A stretch of DNA of 64,000 nucleotides, taken from positions 744,001 to 808,000 of the forward strand of contig JAFLBV010000001.1 of NCBI GenBank assembly GCA_017302895.1. The letters run 5' to 3'. How positions within the stretch are numbered: position 1 is the stretch's first letter; the number at the start of each line of letters is the position of its first letter. Shown here piece after piece: positions 43,784 to 52,740 of this stretch. This stretch comes from Ignavibacteria bacterium. Its GTDB lineage: Bacteria > Bacteroidota > Ignavibacteria > Ignavibacteriales > Ignavibacteriaceae. Both the position numbers and the translations under genes were made by a program. The notes under the pieces are model-generated. The model searched no databases and was not told the DNA's origin. It saw nothing but the letters and a program-made list of their open reading frames with translations.

Positions 43784-44964
43784 TGATACAGCAGAACAAG
43801 GAACTTAAAAAGTACAAAATAAAAGTCCTTCTGATTGATGATCAGCAAATTGTCGGAAGTGCAGTCTCAATGATGCTTTCCACAGAAAAAGATATTGAGT
43901 TCCACTTCTGTCAGGAGCCTGCCCTTGCACTCTCCAAAGCGGAAGAGATAGAACCAACGGTTATTTTACAGGATCTCGTGATGCCTGATATCGACGGCCT
44001 CACACTTGTAAAATTCTTCAGGGGGCATCCGAGGCTGAAGGATGTTCCCCTGATTGTTCTCTCCTCAAAAGAGGAGGCGGTAACAAAAGCCGATGCATTT
44101 GAAGTGGGTGCGAACGATTATCTCGTGAAGCTCCCCGACAAGATTGAGCTCATCGCAAGAATCAGGTACCACTCCAAAGGTTATATCGCCCTGATGGAGA
44201 GAAATGAAATGTATCAGGCTCTCCTCGAAAGCAAGGAGGCACTTGCAAACGAACTTAACCGTGCTGCGGAATATGTGATTTCTCTTCTGCCCGACCCGTT
44301 GAAAAAGGGGATCGTACTCTCGGAGTGGAGATTTGTACCCTCGGCTGATCTCGGAGGTGACTCTTTTGGGTATCACTGGATCGATGACGAACATTTTGCC
44401 GTATATCTTCTCGATGTTTGTGACCACGGTGTGGGGCCCGCACTTCTCTCCGTTTCCGCACTGAATGTTTTAAGAAGTCAGACACTTCCCAATACCGATT
44501 TTAGAGACCCCGTTTCGGTGCTCAACACACTAAACGAGACATTTGTGATGGAAAAACAGAACAATCTCTATTTTACCATCTGGTACGGTGTTTTCAACAA
44601 GACAACCCGTGAACTCGTCTATGGAAGTGCGGGTCACCCCCCTGCCCTCCTCTTTATTCCCGGTGGTGAGGTCAAGGAACTGATCACCAAGAATCTGATT
44701 GTTGGGCATCTTCCAAGTTTTCCTTACAAATCTGCCAAAGTGGATGTGCCGGAAGGTTCTAAATTCTATGTCTTCTCCGACGGTGTCTATGAAGTGGAAG
44801 TGGCACCGGGAAAGATGTGGACTCTCGAGGAGATGAGGGATCTGGTCGGGAAAGAACAGTCGGTCGACAACTCAGAACTCGATAAACTTTATACACATAT
44901 TAAAATGCTCAATCGCGACAGTAATCTGCCCGATGATTTCTCAATACTAAAACTTTCTTTCTGA
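43783..44964 (+). CDS. WspR-like receiver fused to SpoIIE/PP2C phosphatase
   Basis: A 393-residue cytoplasmic response regulator. Residues 14-140 form a receiver with phospho-Asp D64 (ILQDLVMPDIDGLTL). The stretch VLSSKEE...ANDYLVKLPDKIELIARIRYHSK is near-identical in pattern to the WspR receiver as I remember it. Instead of GGDEF, the output (about 175-393) is a SpoIIE/RsbU-type serine phosphatase: ADLGGDSFGY, LLDVCDHGVGPAL, SAGHPPALL, VFSDGVYE and DDFSILKL give the metal-binding aspartates. It would dephosphorylate an anti-anti-sigma-type (STAS) protein when phosphorylated by the hybrid kinase. No STAS or RsbW-like gene lies in the window, so its partner is elsewhere. Confidence 0.9.
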   Translation: MIQQNKELKKYKIKVLLIDDQQIVGSAVSMMLSTEKDIEFHFCQEPALALSKAEEIEPTVILQDLVMPDIDGLTLVKFFRGHPRLKDVPLIVLSSKEEAVTKADAFEVGANDYLVKLPDKIELIARIRYHSKGYIALMERNEMYQALLESKEALANELNRAAEYVISLLPDPLKKGIVLSEWRFVPSADLGGDSFGYHWIDDEHFAVYLLDVCDHGVGPALLSVSALNVLRSQTLPNTDFRDPVSVLNTLNETFVMEKQNNLYFTIWYGVFNKTTRELVYGSAGHPPALLFIPGGEVKELITKNLIVGHLPSFPYKSAKVDVPEGSKFYVFSDGVYEVEVAPGKMWTLEEMRDLVGKEQSVDNSELDKLYTHIKMLNRDSNLPDDFSILKLSF

Positions 44965-44971
44965 TAAAAAC

Positions 44972-46987
44972 ATGAATTTAAAACTGATTCTGCTCGTCTC
45001 CTTTTTTCTCCTTCAAGTTCAGGTTGTATCGCAGGACCTTCCAAAAGGAATGACTCCTGCCGAACAGGAGATGATGAAGGATTATCGCTTCCCGTCATCA
45101 ACTGAGGCATTTACAACGCCCCCGCCGTTCCCCGTGAGAACGATGGCAGAATGGGAAACCCTGAGTTCGATTTTGATCACATGGACAAGTTATCAGTCGA
45201 TTCTTCGACAAATAGTCGATTATGCTCAGGAGGAGTGCCTCGTCGTTATCGTCTGCAGCGATTCAAATTCTGTAAAGACCTACCTGACTTCGGGCGGAGT
45301 TCCAATCCGGAATCTTAAGTTTATTCAGGCTGCTTTCAATTCAATTTGGATCAGGGATTACGGTCCATGGGCGGTTTATGGCGGCGGTGTCGATTCACTC
45401 GTACTGGTCGACTGGGTTTATAACCGTCCCAGACCCAGTGATGATGTTATTTCGCAGGTCTTCTCCACATGGTCGGGTTTGCCTCTGTATCAGACAATAA
45501 ACGAACCGTACCGTTTAGTTGCCACCGGAGGCAACTTTATGGTGGATGGGTTGGGTACTGCTTTTTCATCTAAGCTTATCGTAAATGAGAACACAAATAA
45601 AACCGATGCACAGATCAATGCGATCATGGCAGACTTCATGGGAATCAACAGATATGCCAAGATGGATGTCCTCCCTTATGACGGCATACATCATATAGAC
45701 ATGCACATGAAACTGCTTGATGAGGAAACTCTTCTCGTGGGGCAGTACCCCCAAGGTGTATCAGATGGTCCCCAAATTGAATTGAATCTTCAATATGTCC
45801 TCAATAATTTTCTCACACCTTTCGGAAGACCTTATAAGGTTGTCAGAATTCCCATGCCACCGGACGGCAGCAACCAGTACCCAAGCCAGGGTGGCGACTA
45901 CAGAACCTTCACAAACTCCGTTTTTGTGAATAAAACTGTAATTGTCCCGACCTATGACCTGCGTTACGACTCCACCGCTTTGAGGATATACAGAGAGGCT
46001 CTTCCCGGATACGATGTGGTGGGGATCAACTGTAATTCCATCATTCCCGCAAGTGGTGCCATTCATTGCATAACGAAGGAAATCGGAGTTGTTGATCAGA
46101 TTCACATCGTGCACGACAGACTTGCATTCAGAAAGGCTGAACCGGGAAGCGGTTATCAGATAAAAGCTTACATGAAAAGCAAGTTGCCACTCATCTCGAA
46201 AAAGCTTTATTACACCCTCGACACCACCGCGGGCTGGAGTCAGGTACCAATGCAGATTTTATCAGGTGACACAGTTGCGGGATATATCCCCGAAGTGTCA
46301 ACGGGAACGAAGGTATATTACTATATCGAGGCTGTTACTGCAAACAGGATGAGTACAAAACCTGTTACTGCTCCTGCAAACAATTTCAACTTTACCGCTG
46401 ATGGATCACTCCCTGTGGAACTCGTTTCATTCGATCTCTTCACACAAAACGGAGATGTGGTGCTTAAATGGGCAACCGCTTCCGAGCTGAATAACAGAGA
46501 GTTTGTTGTTGAGAGAGCCGTAAAAGGAGGAAGCGACTGGATAACAGCCGGAATCGTCCCCGGAAAAGGTACCACCACTTTACCGACAGAATACACATTT
46601 ACTGACAGAAATCCCGGTACAGGGGTCTTCAGTTACCGTCTTAAACAAATAGACCACGATGGTTCATTCAAGCTTTACAACGGTGGTGATATATCAGTGG
46701 AGCTGTTTGATTTCACACTTTATCAGAACTACCCCAACCCTTTTAATCCTTCTACTGTGATATTCTACAGCATGAAAGAAGAGGGAATTGCGAACCTCGC
46801 TGTTTATAACTCTATTGGTGAAAAAGTGGCACAACTTCTCGATGGTCCGGTGGAAAAAGGGATTCACAAAGTTGAGTTCAACGCATTAAACATGCCGGCG
46901 GGGGTTTACTTCTACAGATTGAATGTCATTGCAACAGGGAGCGGAAAGGGCTTCACCTCTGTTAAGAAAATGATACTCTCAAAATAA
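44972..46987 (+). CDS. T9SS-secreted peptidylarginine/agmatine deiminase family protein
   Basis: A 671-residue protein with a signal peptide (MNLKLILLVSFFLLQVQVVS). Residues about 55-385 are a PAD_porph/agmatine deiminase domain. The catalytic set is readable: D129 in IWIRDYGPW, H241 and D243 in GIHHIDMH, N315 and C366 in SGAIHCIT. An Ig-like region and a sorting domain (YQNYPNPFNPSTVIFY to VKKMILSK) follow. Porphyromonas gingivalis PPAD, also a T9SS cargo, has the same active site and citrullinates peptides with C-terminal arginine; free agmatine or arginine peptides are alternatives here. It starts 7 bases after the REC-phosphatase gene, so it may be co-transcribed with the sensory operon. 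Function in this organism is inferred. Confidence 0.88.
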   Translation: MNLKLILLVSFFLLQVQVVSQDLPKGMTPAEQEMMKDYRFPSSTEAFTTPPPFPVRTMAEWETLSSILITWTSYQSILRQIVDYAQEECLVVIVCSDSNSVKTYLTSGGVPIRNLKFIQAAFNSIWIRDYGPWAVYGGGVDSLVLVDWVYNRPRPSDDVISQVFSTWSGLPLYQTINEPYRLVATGGNFMVDGLGTAFSSKLIVNENTNKTDAQINAIMADFMGINRYAKMDVLPYDGIHHIDMHMKLLDEETLLVGQYPQGVSDGPQIELNLQYVLNNFLTPFGRPYKVVRIPMPPDGSNQYPSQGGDYRTFTNSVFVNKTVIVPTYDLRYDSTALRIYREALPGYDVVGINCNSIIPASGAIHCITKEIGVVDQIHIVHDRLAFRKAEPGSGYQIKAYMKSKLPLISKKLYYTLDTTAGWSQVPMQILSGDTVAGYIPEVSTGTKVYYYIEAVTANRMSTKPVTAPANNFNFTADGSLPVELVSFDLFTQNGDVVLKWATASELNNREFVVERAVKGGSDWITAGIVPGKGTTTLPTEYTFTDRNPGTGVFSYRLKQIDHDGSFKLYNGGDISVELFDFTLYQNYPNPFNPSTVIFYSMKEEGIANLAVYNSIGEKVAQLLDGPVEKGIHKVEFNALNMPAGVYFYRLNVIATGSGKGFTSVKKMILSK

Positions 46988-47005
46988 ATACTGTTTAAAA
47001 TAGTT

Positions 47006-47035
47006 GAAGCAGGACGGAGACCACCGCCCTGCTTC
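47006..47035. terminator. Intrinsic terminator after the deiminase gene
   Basis: GAAGCAGGACGG (47006-47017) pairs with CCGCCCTGCTTC (47024-47035) with one A-C mismatch and a 6-base loop. It is suitable for both the plus-strand operon and the small minus-strand gene ending at 47075. The T-run is weak. Confidence 0.65.
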
Positions 47036-47074
47036 TGTGCGATTAATTAATCAGGCAGGTTTATTTTATGAAAC

Positions 47075-47233
47075 TTATTGTTTTTTCTTCTCTTCAGGCT
47101 TTCCATCAGCCATCGTGAGACCCAAGCCTCCGTGATCCATGACTATGTCATGCGCTGTAACCTGTTTACGGCTTCTGTGTCCGTCTAATACTATCAATAC
47201 AGCAAATGTCAATAATACTAATATAACTACCAT
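47075..47233 (-). CDS. 52-residue small membrane protein
   Basis: A short gene with a good ribosome site: GGAAGGAG lies seven bases before the ATG at 47233. The peptide opens MVVILVLLTFAVLIVLDGHR, one transmembrane helix, then a basic turn (RSRKQ), and ends in a hydrophilic tail with DIVMDHGGLGLT and EEKKKQ. The hydrophobic-then-charged layout and the strong site argue that it is real. I recognise no family. It is convergent with the deiminase gene across the hairpin at 47006-47035. A role as a small envelope or complex-accessory protein is only a guess. Confidence 0.6.
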   Translation of the reverse strand: MVVILVLLTFAVLIVLDGHRSRKQVTAHDIVMDHGGLGLTMADGKPEEKKKQ

Positions 47234-47610
47234 TTTGAGTCTCCTTCCCGAGCACTTGTTTTACATTTCTGCTTTTATATATGCAAATAGCGTGCCAAGA
47301 AAACCTAAAAGCCTCTAACTCATTTATAAACAACAGGTTACAGGATTTGTAACAAAATGAGGGCTTCGGGAAAGTGTGGAAATATTCAACACACAAAATG
47401 AGGAAACCAGTTAACCGCTTATAAAACAAGGGATTAACCCTGTTTAAAAATTCAACAGGGAAAATAATTATTCAACACATTGCAAAAAGCTTGAAAATTG
47501 CCGGTTTTAACGGTTTTTTGGTAACATTTCATAGCTTAAAATTTAGTAAGTTTCGATACGCCGAAAAGATTTTTAATTTATTTCGGGTTACTCAATTCAG
47601 CAGGAATCTT
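47234..47610. other. 377-base intergenic region
   Basis: It separates the small membrane protein (-) from the TPR-kinase (+). It is AT-rich. The inverted repeat GTTACA-GGATT-TGTAAC (47337-47353) is a candidate operator. An imperfect hairpin lies near 47427-47455 (AAACAAGGG...CCCTGTTT). The kinase frame stays open back to a TTG at 47491, but that text looks non-coding. Confidence 0.5.
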
Positions 47611-49863
47611 GTGCACAAACTATTTCCGGTATTTTTGCCGGCACTCACCATATTTCTTCTTCTGCTCATCACAACCGGTTGTGACAAGGGTGAGGTACAT
47701 TCCATCTCATCTGAATACAAGTCACTAAAAGAGGAGATTAAAAAAACTCCGGGTGACGACCCCGTATATCCAAAACTTCTCGATTCTCTGATTAATATGG
47801 CGAACAGAAGCGACCGCCCCGAAGAGCAGGTTGAAGCTCTGTCCCTTGCGGGAGAATATCACTATGTCACGGGTGATTATAAATCTGCACTCAATTCCTA
47901 CAAAAAACTGGTGGCGATTGCCGAGGAACACGGCTTGAGTCTTCAACTGGGAAAAGGACTTGATAATCAAGGGAAGACCTATTTTAGACTTAAGGACCGC
48001 AACAATGCCATTGCTTCATTTAAAAAAGCGGCCTCTGTTTGCGAAGTCACAGGCGATTCAACCGGTGTAGGGTCGGCTCTGAATAATGTGGGATTCATGT
48101 ACTGGCAGGAATCGAACTTTGACAGTGCCATTATTTTCTTCAATAAAGCTCTCGATGTAAGAAGCAAACTCTCCAACAACGACCACCATGCCTCAACCCT
48201 GAACAATCTGGGGACAATTTATTTTAACTGGGCAATCTATGATAAAGCCCTTGAATACTATATGAAATCTCTCGCTCTGCAAAAAGAGATTAACAATAAT
48301 TATGGAATCACCATCAGTCTGTCCAATATTGGACAGGTATACGACCAGACATCCCAGCACGAAGAAGCTATTCAGTATTACAGGGAAAGTCTGCCCTACG
48401 CTATCGCCTCAAAGGACACACAGGTTGTCGGATACGCATATCAGGGGCTTGGATATGCCTTCGAACCGATCAATATCGACTCTTCAATATACTATTTGAA
48501 ACTTTCTCTCGAGACCTATAAAAAAGCAAAGTATGTCCCGGGGGAGATTCTCTCACTGAAGGGGATCGGCAATTTTTATCTTAAGCAGAAAAATTACGAA
48601 GTTGCCGAGGGGCATTTTACACAGATGTATCAGCTTGCGCAAAAAGAAAAAATAATGCTCAGAGAGGCAGAAGCTCTTAAGGGTCTTGGAGAGGTGAGGC
48701 TTGCCCAAAATGATATCGTTGCTGCGGAACAATATCTGTCATCGGGTATCAAGGATGCCGAATCGATTAACAACAAAGTACTGCTGAGGGATATTTTCAA
48801 ACTCCTTAGCGAAATCTATGAACGCTCGGGGAAAACAGACTCCGCTTATTTTTACATTAAAAAGCATATTCTTTTTGCTCAGCAAATTCAGGACGAGGAA
48901 ATGAGCAGAAAACTCATCGGACTGAAGAATAAATTTCAATTCCAGAAATATGAGACCGACCTGCAGAGGAAGACTTTTGAAAATGAAACACAGCGGTTAA
49001 TCATCTCAGGTGTTGTTGTCCTGCTCATTCTTCTTGTTGTGACTGCATGGTTGCTTTTGAGGATGAACAAAAAGAAAGAGCACACCAATATTGAATTGCA
49101 AAAAAACAAGGAAATGATCGAGCGGCAATCGAATGAACTTTCAGCAAAGAACAGGGAATTGATCGAACTTAATGAGGCGAGGGACAAACTCTCTTCTATC
49201 ATCGCACACGATCTTAGAAGTCCGTTCCAGAGTTTTCTCGGATTAAGTGAAGTACTGAGGGAAGACTATTACGAACTGACCGACAGTCAGAAAATCCAGT
49301 ACATTACCATGCTGAATGAGACGGCACGGAAATCTTTTGACCTGCTTGAGAATCTTCTCTACATTTCAGCTTCAAGAATCGGAAAGCTCGATTTTAATCC
49401 TTCGGAAGTGTCGGTTTGGGAAGTGGCTTCCAAGATAGTAAAGCTGTTCGAAATTCAGGCATCTGAAAAGAAAGTCAGGTTGATAAACAACATACCGGGA
49501 TCTGCTGTAGCTTTTGCTGACCGCATCATGCTCGAGATTGTCATCCGGAATCTTGTAAATAATGCCCTGAAATATACCGATGAGAATGGTAGAATTGAGT
49601 TGAATTCGAGACTTGACGAAAACAGAGTTTTTATTGAAGTGAAGGATAACGGTATCGGAATGGATGAAGAAACCCGAGCCAACATTTTTAATGCCAATGT
49701 TATCAAATCCCAAAAGGGTACCAGAGGCGAAAAAGGCACCGGGCTTGGCCTTGGTCTCTGTAAGGAATTTGCTGAAAAAAACGGCGGCTCTATTCGCGTC
49801 GAGAGCGAATCCGGAATCGGTTCCCGGTTTATTTTGGAGCTTCCCGTAAAAGCAGGGGAATAA
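47611..49863 (+). CDS. TPR-sensor histidine kinase
   Basis: About 750 residues from GTG 47611 (AGGA upstream; a hydrophobic start LFPVFLPALTIFLLLLITTGC suggests a signal peptide or lipoprotein). About eight TPR units (residues 60-440; repeated ALNNVGFMYW, TLNNLGTIYFNW, SLSNIGQVYDQ) form an extracytoplasmic sensor. One transmembrane helix (VVVLLILLVVTAWLLL) follows near 480, then a coiled coil, the DHp motif IIAHDLRSPF and an ATPase domain (RNLVNNALKY, KDNGIGMDE, GTGLGLGLCKEF). Tetratricopeptide-type kinases of this layout are common in Bacteroidota. No response-regulator gene is adjacent, so it is an orphan kinase. The exact N-terminus is uncertain. Confidence 0.88.
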   Translation: MHKLFPVFLPALTIFLLLLITTGCDKGEVHSISSEYKSLKEEIKKTPGDDPVYPKLLDSLINMANRSDRPEEQVEALSLAGEYHYVTGDYKSALNSYKKLVAIAEEHGLSLQLGKGLDNQGKTYFRLKDRNNAIASFKKAASVCEVTGDSTGVGSALNNVGFMYWQESNFDSAIIFFNKALDVRSKLSNNDHHASTLNNLGTIYFNWAIYDKALEYYMKSLALQKEINNNYGITISLSNIGQVYDQTSQHEEAIQYYRESLPYAIASKDTQVVGYAYQGLGYAFEPINIDSSIYYLKLSLETYKKAKYVPGEILSLKGIGNFYLKQKNYEVAEGHFTQMYQLAQKEKIMLREAEALKGLGEVRLAQNDIVAAEQYLSSGIKDAESINNKVLLRDIFKLLSEIYERSGKTDSAYFYIKKHILFAQQIQDEEMSRKLIGLKNKFQFQKYETDLQRKTFENETQRLIISGVVVLLILLVVTAWLLLRMNKKKEHTNIELQKNKEMIERQSNELSAKNRELIELNEARDKLSSIIAHDLRSPFQSFLGLSEVLREDYYELTDSQKIQYITMLNETARKSFDLLENLLYISASRIGKLDFNPSEVSVWEVASKIVKLFEIQASEKKVRLINNIPGSAVAFADRIMLEIVIRNLVNNALKYTDENGRIELNSRLDENRVFIEVKDNGIGMDEETRANIFNANVIKSQKGTRGEKGTGLGLGLCKEFAEKNGGSIRVESESGIGSRFILELPVKAGE

Positions 49864-49977
49864 AAGGAACTTTTTAATCCTGAAATTTGTCTAATTTTCA
49901 GATTGTAATTAATGGAAATGATTGTTGAACTCAAAGAAAATCATTTTTCATTAATCTCTCATAAAATAGAACAAATT

Positions 49978-50004
49978 CCGCAGTTTTGTTATTACTGTCT
50001 GCGG
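49978..50004 (+). promoter_or_regulatory. Hairpin just before the clpB ribosome site
   Basis: CCGCAG (49978-49983) pairs with CTGCGG (49999-50004); GGAGG begins at 50012. It could affect clpB translation, possibly with temperature. No CIRCE element (TTAGCACTC-N9-GAGTGCTAA) was found upstream. Confidence 0.3.
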
Positions 50005-50023
50005 TTTGTTTGGAGGAATTAAA

Positions 50024-52642
50024 ATGTCATTCAATATCAATAAGTTTACCGTAAAAGCTCAGGAAGCCATCCAAAAAGGGCTTGAAATTGCCGGCAGTTA
50101 CGGAAATCAAATAGTAGAGCCCGTACACATTCTCGCTGCTCTTATCGAAGAGAGAGGTGGAATTGCCGATTCCCTGATCCAAAAAACGGGAGCAAACACC
50201 GACCGCCTTCGAATAAAAGTATCAGCTGAAATGGATAAACTTCCGAAAGTCTCCGGAAGTGCCGCAAGCGACCTGAAACTCTCGCCAAACTCCTCAAGTC
50301 TTTTTGAAAATGCAATGAAACTCGCAAGTGAGTACAAGGATGAGTTTGTCTCCACCGAGCATTTGCTCCTTGCCCTCGCTGGTGATCCCGGGGAGACCGG
50401 AAGACTCCTGAAAGATGCGGGTGTGTCCAAAGAGGACCTTTCCCGTGCAGTTGAAGGAATAAGAGGAGGGAGCAGAGTAACATCCCAAAACGCGGAAGAT
50501 ACTTACGCTTCACTTCAAAAATATGGCAGAAACCTGAACGATCTCGCCCGTGCCGGTAAACTTGACCCCGTGATCGGCAGAAATGACGAGATTAGACGGG
50601 TAATGCAGGTGCTCTCAAGAAGAACCAAAAACAATCCTGTGCTGATTGGTGAACCCGGAGTTGGAAAAACCGCTATCGCCGAAGGAATCGCACAGCGAAT
50701 TGTTTCGGGTGATGCTCCCGAGACAATCAAAACAAAACAGCTTGTCGCCCTCGACATCGGAGCTCTTATTGCGGGAACTCAATACAGAGGACAGTTCGAG
50801 GAGAGACTTAAGGCAGTTATCAAGGAAGTTCAGAACTCGAACGGACAAATTGTCCTTTTCATTGATGAACTCCACACTCTTGTCGGTGCCGGAAAAACCG
50901 ATGGGGCAATGGACGCTGCAAACATACTTAAACCCGCACTGGCACGGGGAGAACTCCACTGCATTGGTGCGACCACCCTTGATGAGTACAAAAAGTACAT
51001 CGAAAAAGATGCCGCCCTCGAAAGACGGTTTCAGCCCGTTATCGTGTCCGAACCGAATGAGGAAGACTCAATCTCAATCCTGAGAGGATTGAAGGAAAGA
51101 TATGAAGTGCATCACGGTGTCAGAATTACAGACGGTGCCATCGTTGCCGCTGTTCAACTCTCCAATAGATACATCAGCGACAGGTTTCTGCCCGACAAGG
51201 CAATTGACCTGATCGATGAATCCGCTTCACGGCTTCGAATTGAAATCGATTCGATGCCCGAGGAACTGGATATTCTCGAGAGAAAAATCAAACAACTCGA
51301 AATCGAAAAGGTTGCTCTCTCGAGAGAAAAAGACGATTCTTCCGTGAAAAGGCTCGAAGACCTCAATGAGGAACTCGCTGAACTCACCGAGGAGAGAAGC
51401 GGAATCAGGCTCCATTGGGAGAAGGAAAAAGAGGAAATTCAGCATATCCGTGAGATAAAATCGCAGATCGAAAAACTCCGCGCCGACTCCGAAATGTTTG
51501 AAAGGGAGGGAAATCTCTCTAAAGTGGCTGAGATCAGGTACGGTACACTTCCCGAACTCGAAAGACAGCTTAAGGAAGAAACGGATAATCTCAACAAGGT
51601 TCAAACTGAAAAACGGCTCCTGAAAGAGGAAGTGGAAGCCGATGATGTTGCAGAAATCGTTTCACGGTGGACAGGAATCCCGGTTACCAAGATGCTTGAA
51701 GGCGAACGGGCAAAATTAATCAACCTCGAAACCCAGCTCCACAAGCGGGTTATCGGGCAGGAGGAAGCGGTATATGCTGTTGCGAATGCCGTCAGAAGAT
51801 CCAGAGCGGGGCTGCAGGACGCCAACAAACCGACTGGTTCTTTTATTTTCCTCGGTACCACCGGTGTCGGGAAAACGGAACTGGCAAAAGCCCTCGCGGA
51901 AGCCCTTTTTGACGATGAACATGCAATGATAAGAATAGACATGTCGGAGTATATGGAGAAATTCTCCGTTACCCGGCTTATCGGTGCACCTCCGGGATAT
52001 GTCGGCTACGAAGAAGGTGGTCAACTTACCGAAGCGGTCAGGAGGAGACCCTACTCTGTCATTCTTTTAGATGAAATCGAGAAGGCTCACCCGGATGTGT
52101 TTAATGTTCTGCTGCAGGTTCTCGATGACGGAAGACTTACCGACAATCAGGGACGGACTGTTGATTTCAAGAACACCATCATTATTATGACTTCGAATCT
52201 TGGATCCCATATCATTCAGGAAAGCCTGACAAATATGGAGGATGCAGATATCGACAGGGTGATGGGCACTTTAAGGATGCAACTCTCCGATCTGCTGAGG
52301 AAAACCATAAGACCCGAGTTCCTCAACAGGATTGACGATGTAATCCTCTTCAAACCACTGCGCCATTCTGAAATAAGAAAGATTGTGGAGATCCAATTGG
52401 AGACAGTTAGAGAAATGCTCTCCAAAAAAGAGATCTCCTTCTCGATTTCTCAGGAGGCGGAAGACTGGATTGCTGACCTTGGTTATGACCTTACTTTCGG
52501 TGCCAGACCACTCAAACGGACCATTCAGAAATATGTTATCAACCCTCTAGCACAGGAACTGATTACAGGAAACATCTCTGATGGTGATACAGTCTTAGCT
52601 GAAGTTGACGACAGAGGAAGAATCGTCTTTAAAAAATCATAA
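50024..52642 (+). CDS. clpB: ATP-dependent chaperone ClpB
   Basis: An 872-residue AAA+ disaggregase. I start at ATG 50024 ([17 protein letters not shown]) because GGAGG lies seven bases upstream; a start six codons earlier lacks it. The N-domain has Clp repeats ([18 protein letters not shown]). NBD1 has Walker [10 protein letters not shown] and [12 protein letters not shown], a long coiled-coil middle domain lies at about 410-520, and NBD2 has GTTGVGKTE and [12 protein letters not shown]. It ends with the conserved D2 small domain. The middle domain and length distinguish ClpB from ClpA and ClpC. It works with DnaK in the cytoplasm to resolubilise heat-damaged proteins. The terminator is at 52657-52686. 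Confidence 0.97.
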   Translation: MSFNINKFTVKAQEAIQKGLEIAGSYGNQIVEPVHILAALIEERGGIADSLIQKTGANTDRLRIKVSAEMDKLPKVSGSAASDLKLSPNSSSLFENAMKLASEYKDEFVSTEHLLLALAGDPGETGRLLKDAGVSKEDLSRAVEGIRGGSRVTSQNAEDTYASLQKYGRNLNDLARAGKLDPVIGRNDEIRRVMQVLSRRTKNNPVLIGEPGVGKTAIAEGIAQRIVSGDAPETIKTKQLVALDIGALIAGTQYRGQFEERLKAVIKEVQNSNGQIVLFIDELHTLVGAGKTDGAMDAANILKPALARGELHCIGATTLDEYKKYIEKDAALERRFQPVIVSEPNEEDSISILRGLKERYEVHHGVRITDGAIVAAVQLSNRYISDRFLPDKAIDLIDESASRLRIEIDSMPEELDILERKIKQLEIEKVALSREKDDSSVKRLEDLNEELAELTEERSGIRLHWEKEKEEIQHIREIKSQIEKLRADSEMFEREGNLSKVAEIRYGTLPELERQLKEETDNLNKVQTEKRLLKEEVEADDVAEIVSRWTGIPVTKMLEGERAKLINLETQLHKRVIGQEEAVYAVANAVRRSRAGLQDANKPTGSFIFLGTTGVGKTELAKALAEALFDDEHAMIRIDMSEYMEKFSVTRLIGAPPGYVGYEEGGQLTEAVRRRPYSVILLDEIEKAHPDVFNVLLQVLDDGRLTDNQGRTVDFKNTIIIMTSNLGSHIIQESLTNMEDADIDRVMGTLRMQLSDLLRKTIRPEFLNRIDDVILFKPLRHSEIRKIVEIQLETVREMLSKKEISFSISQEAEDWIADLGYDLTFGARPLKRTIQKYVINPLAQELITGNISDGDTVLAEVDDRGRIVFKKS

Positions 52643-52656
52643 TCTTCTGTTTTGCT

Positions 52657-52686
52657 CAGAGGCTGTCTCAATAAAGGCAGCCTCTG
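52657..52686 (+). terminator. Intrinsic terminator of clpB
   Basis: CAGAGGCTG (52657-52665) pairs perfectly with CAGCCTCTG (52678-52686) across 12 bases; a T-rich tail (ATCTTTTTAT) follows after a short gap. Confidence 0.75.
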
Positions 52687-52740
52687 ATACTTAATCTTTT
52701 TATATATTTTGTTTCTATTTAATAATAATTCAGATCGCCG

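Noticed and set aside
33322..44964. Ordinary flagellar chemotaxis operon
   Set aside because: There is no cheY, cheD or flagellar gene. CheR-TPR, the Cys-rich CheW, CheA-REC and the WspR-type receiver all point to the Wsp class.
49864..50023. CIRCE element controlling clpB
   Set aside because: No TTAGCACTC-N9-GAGTGCTAA match; only unrelated AT-rich hairpins are present.
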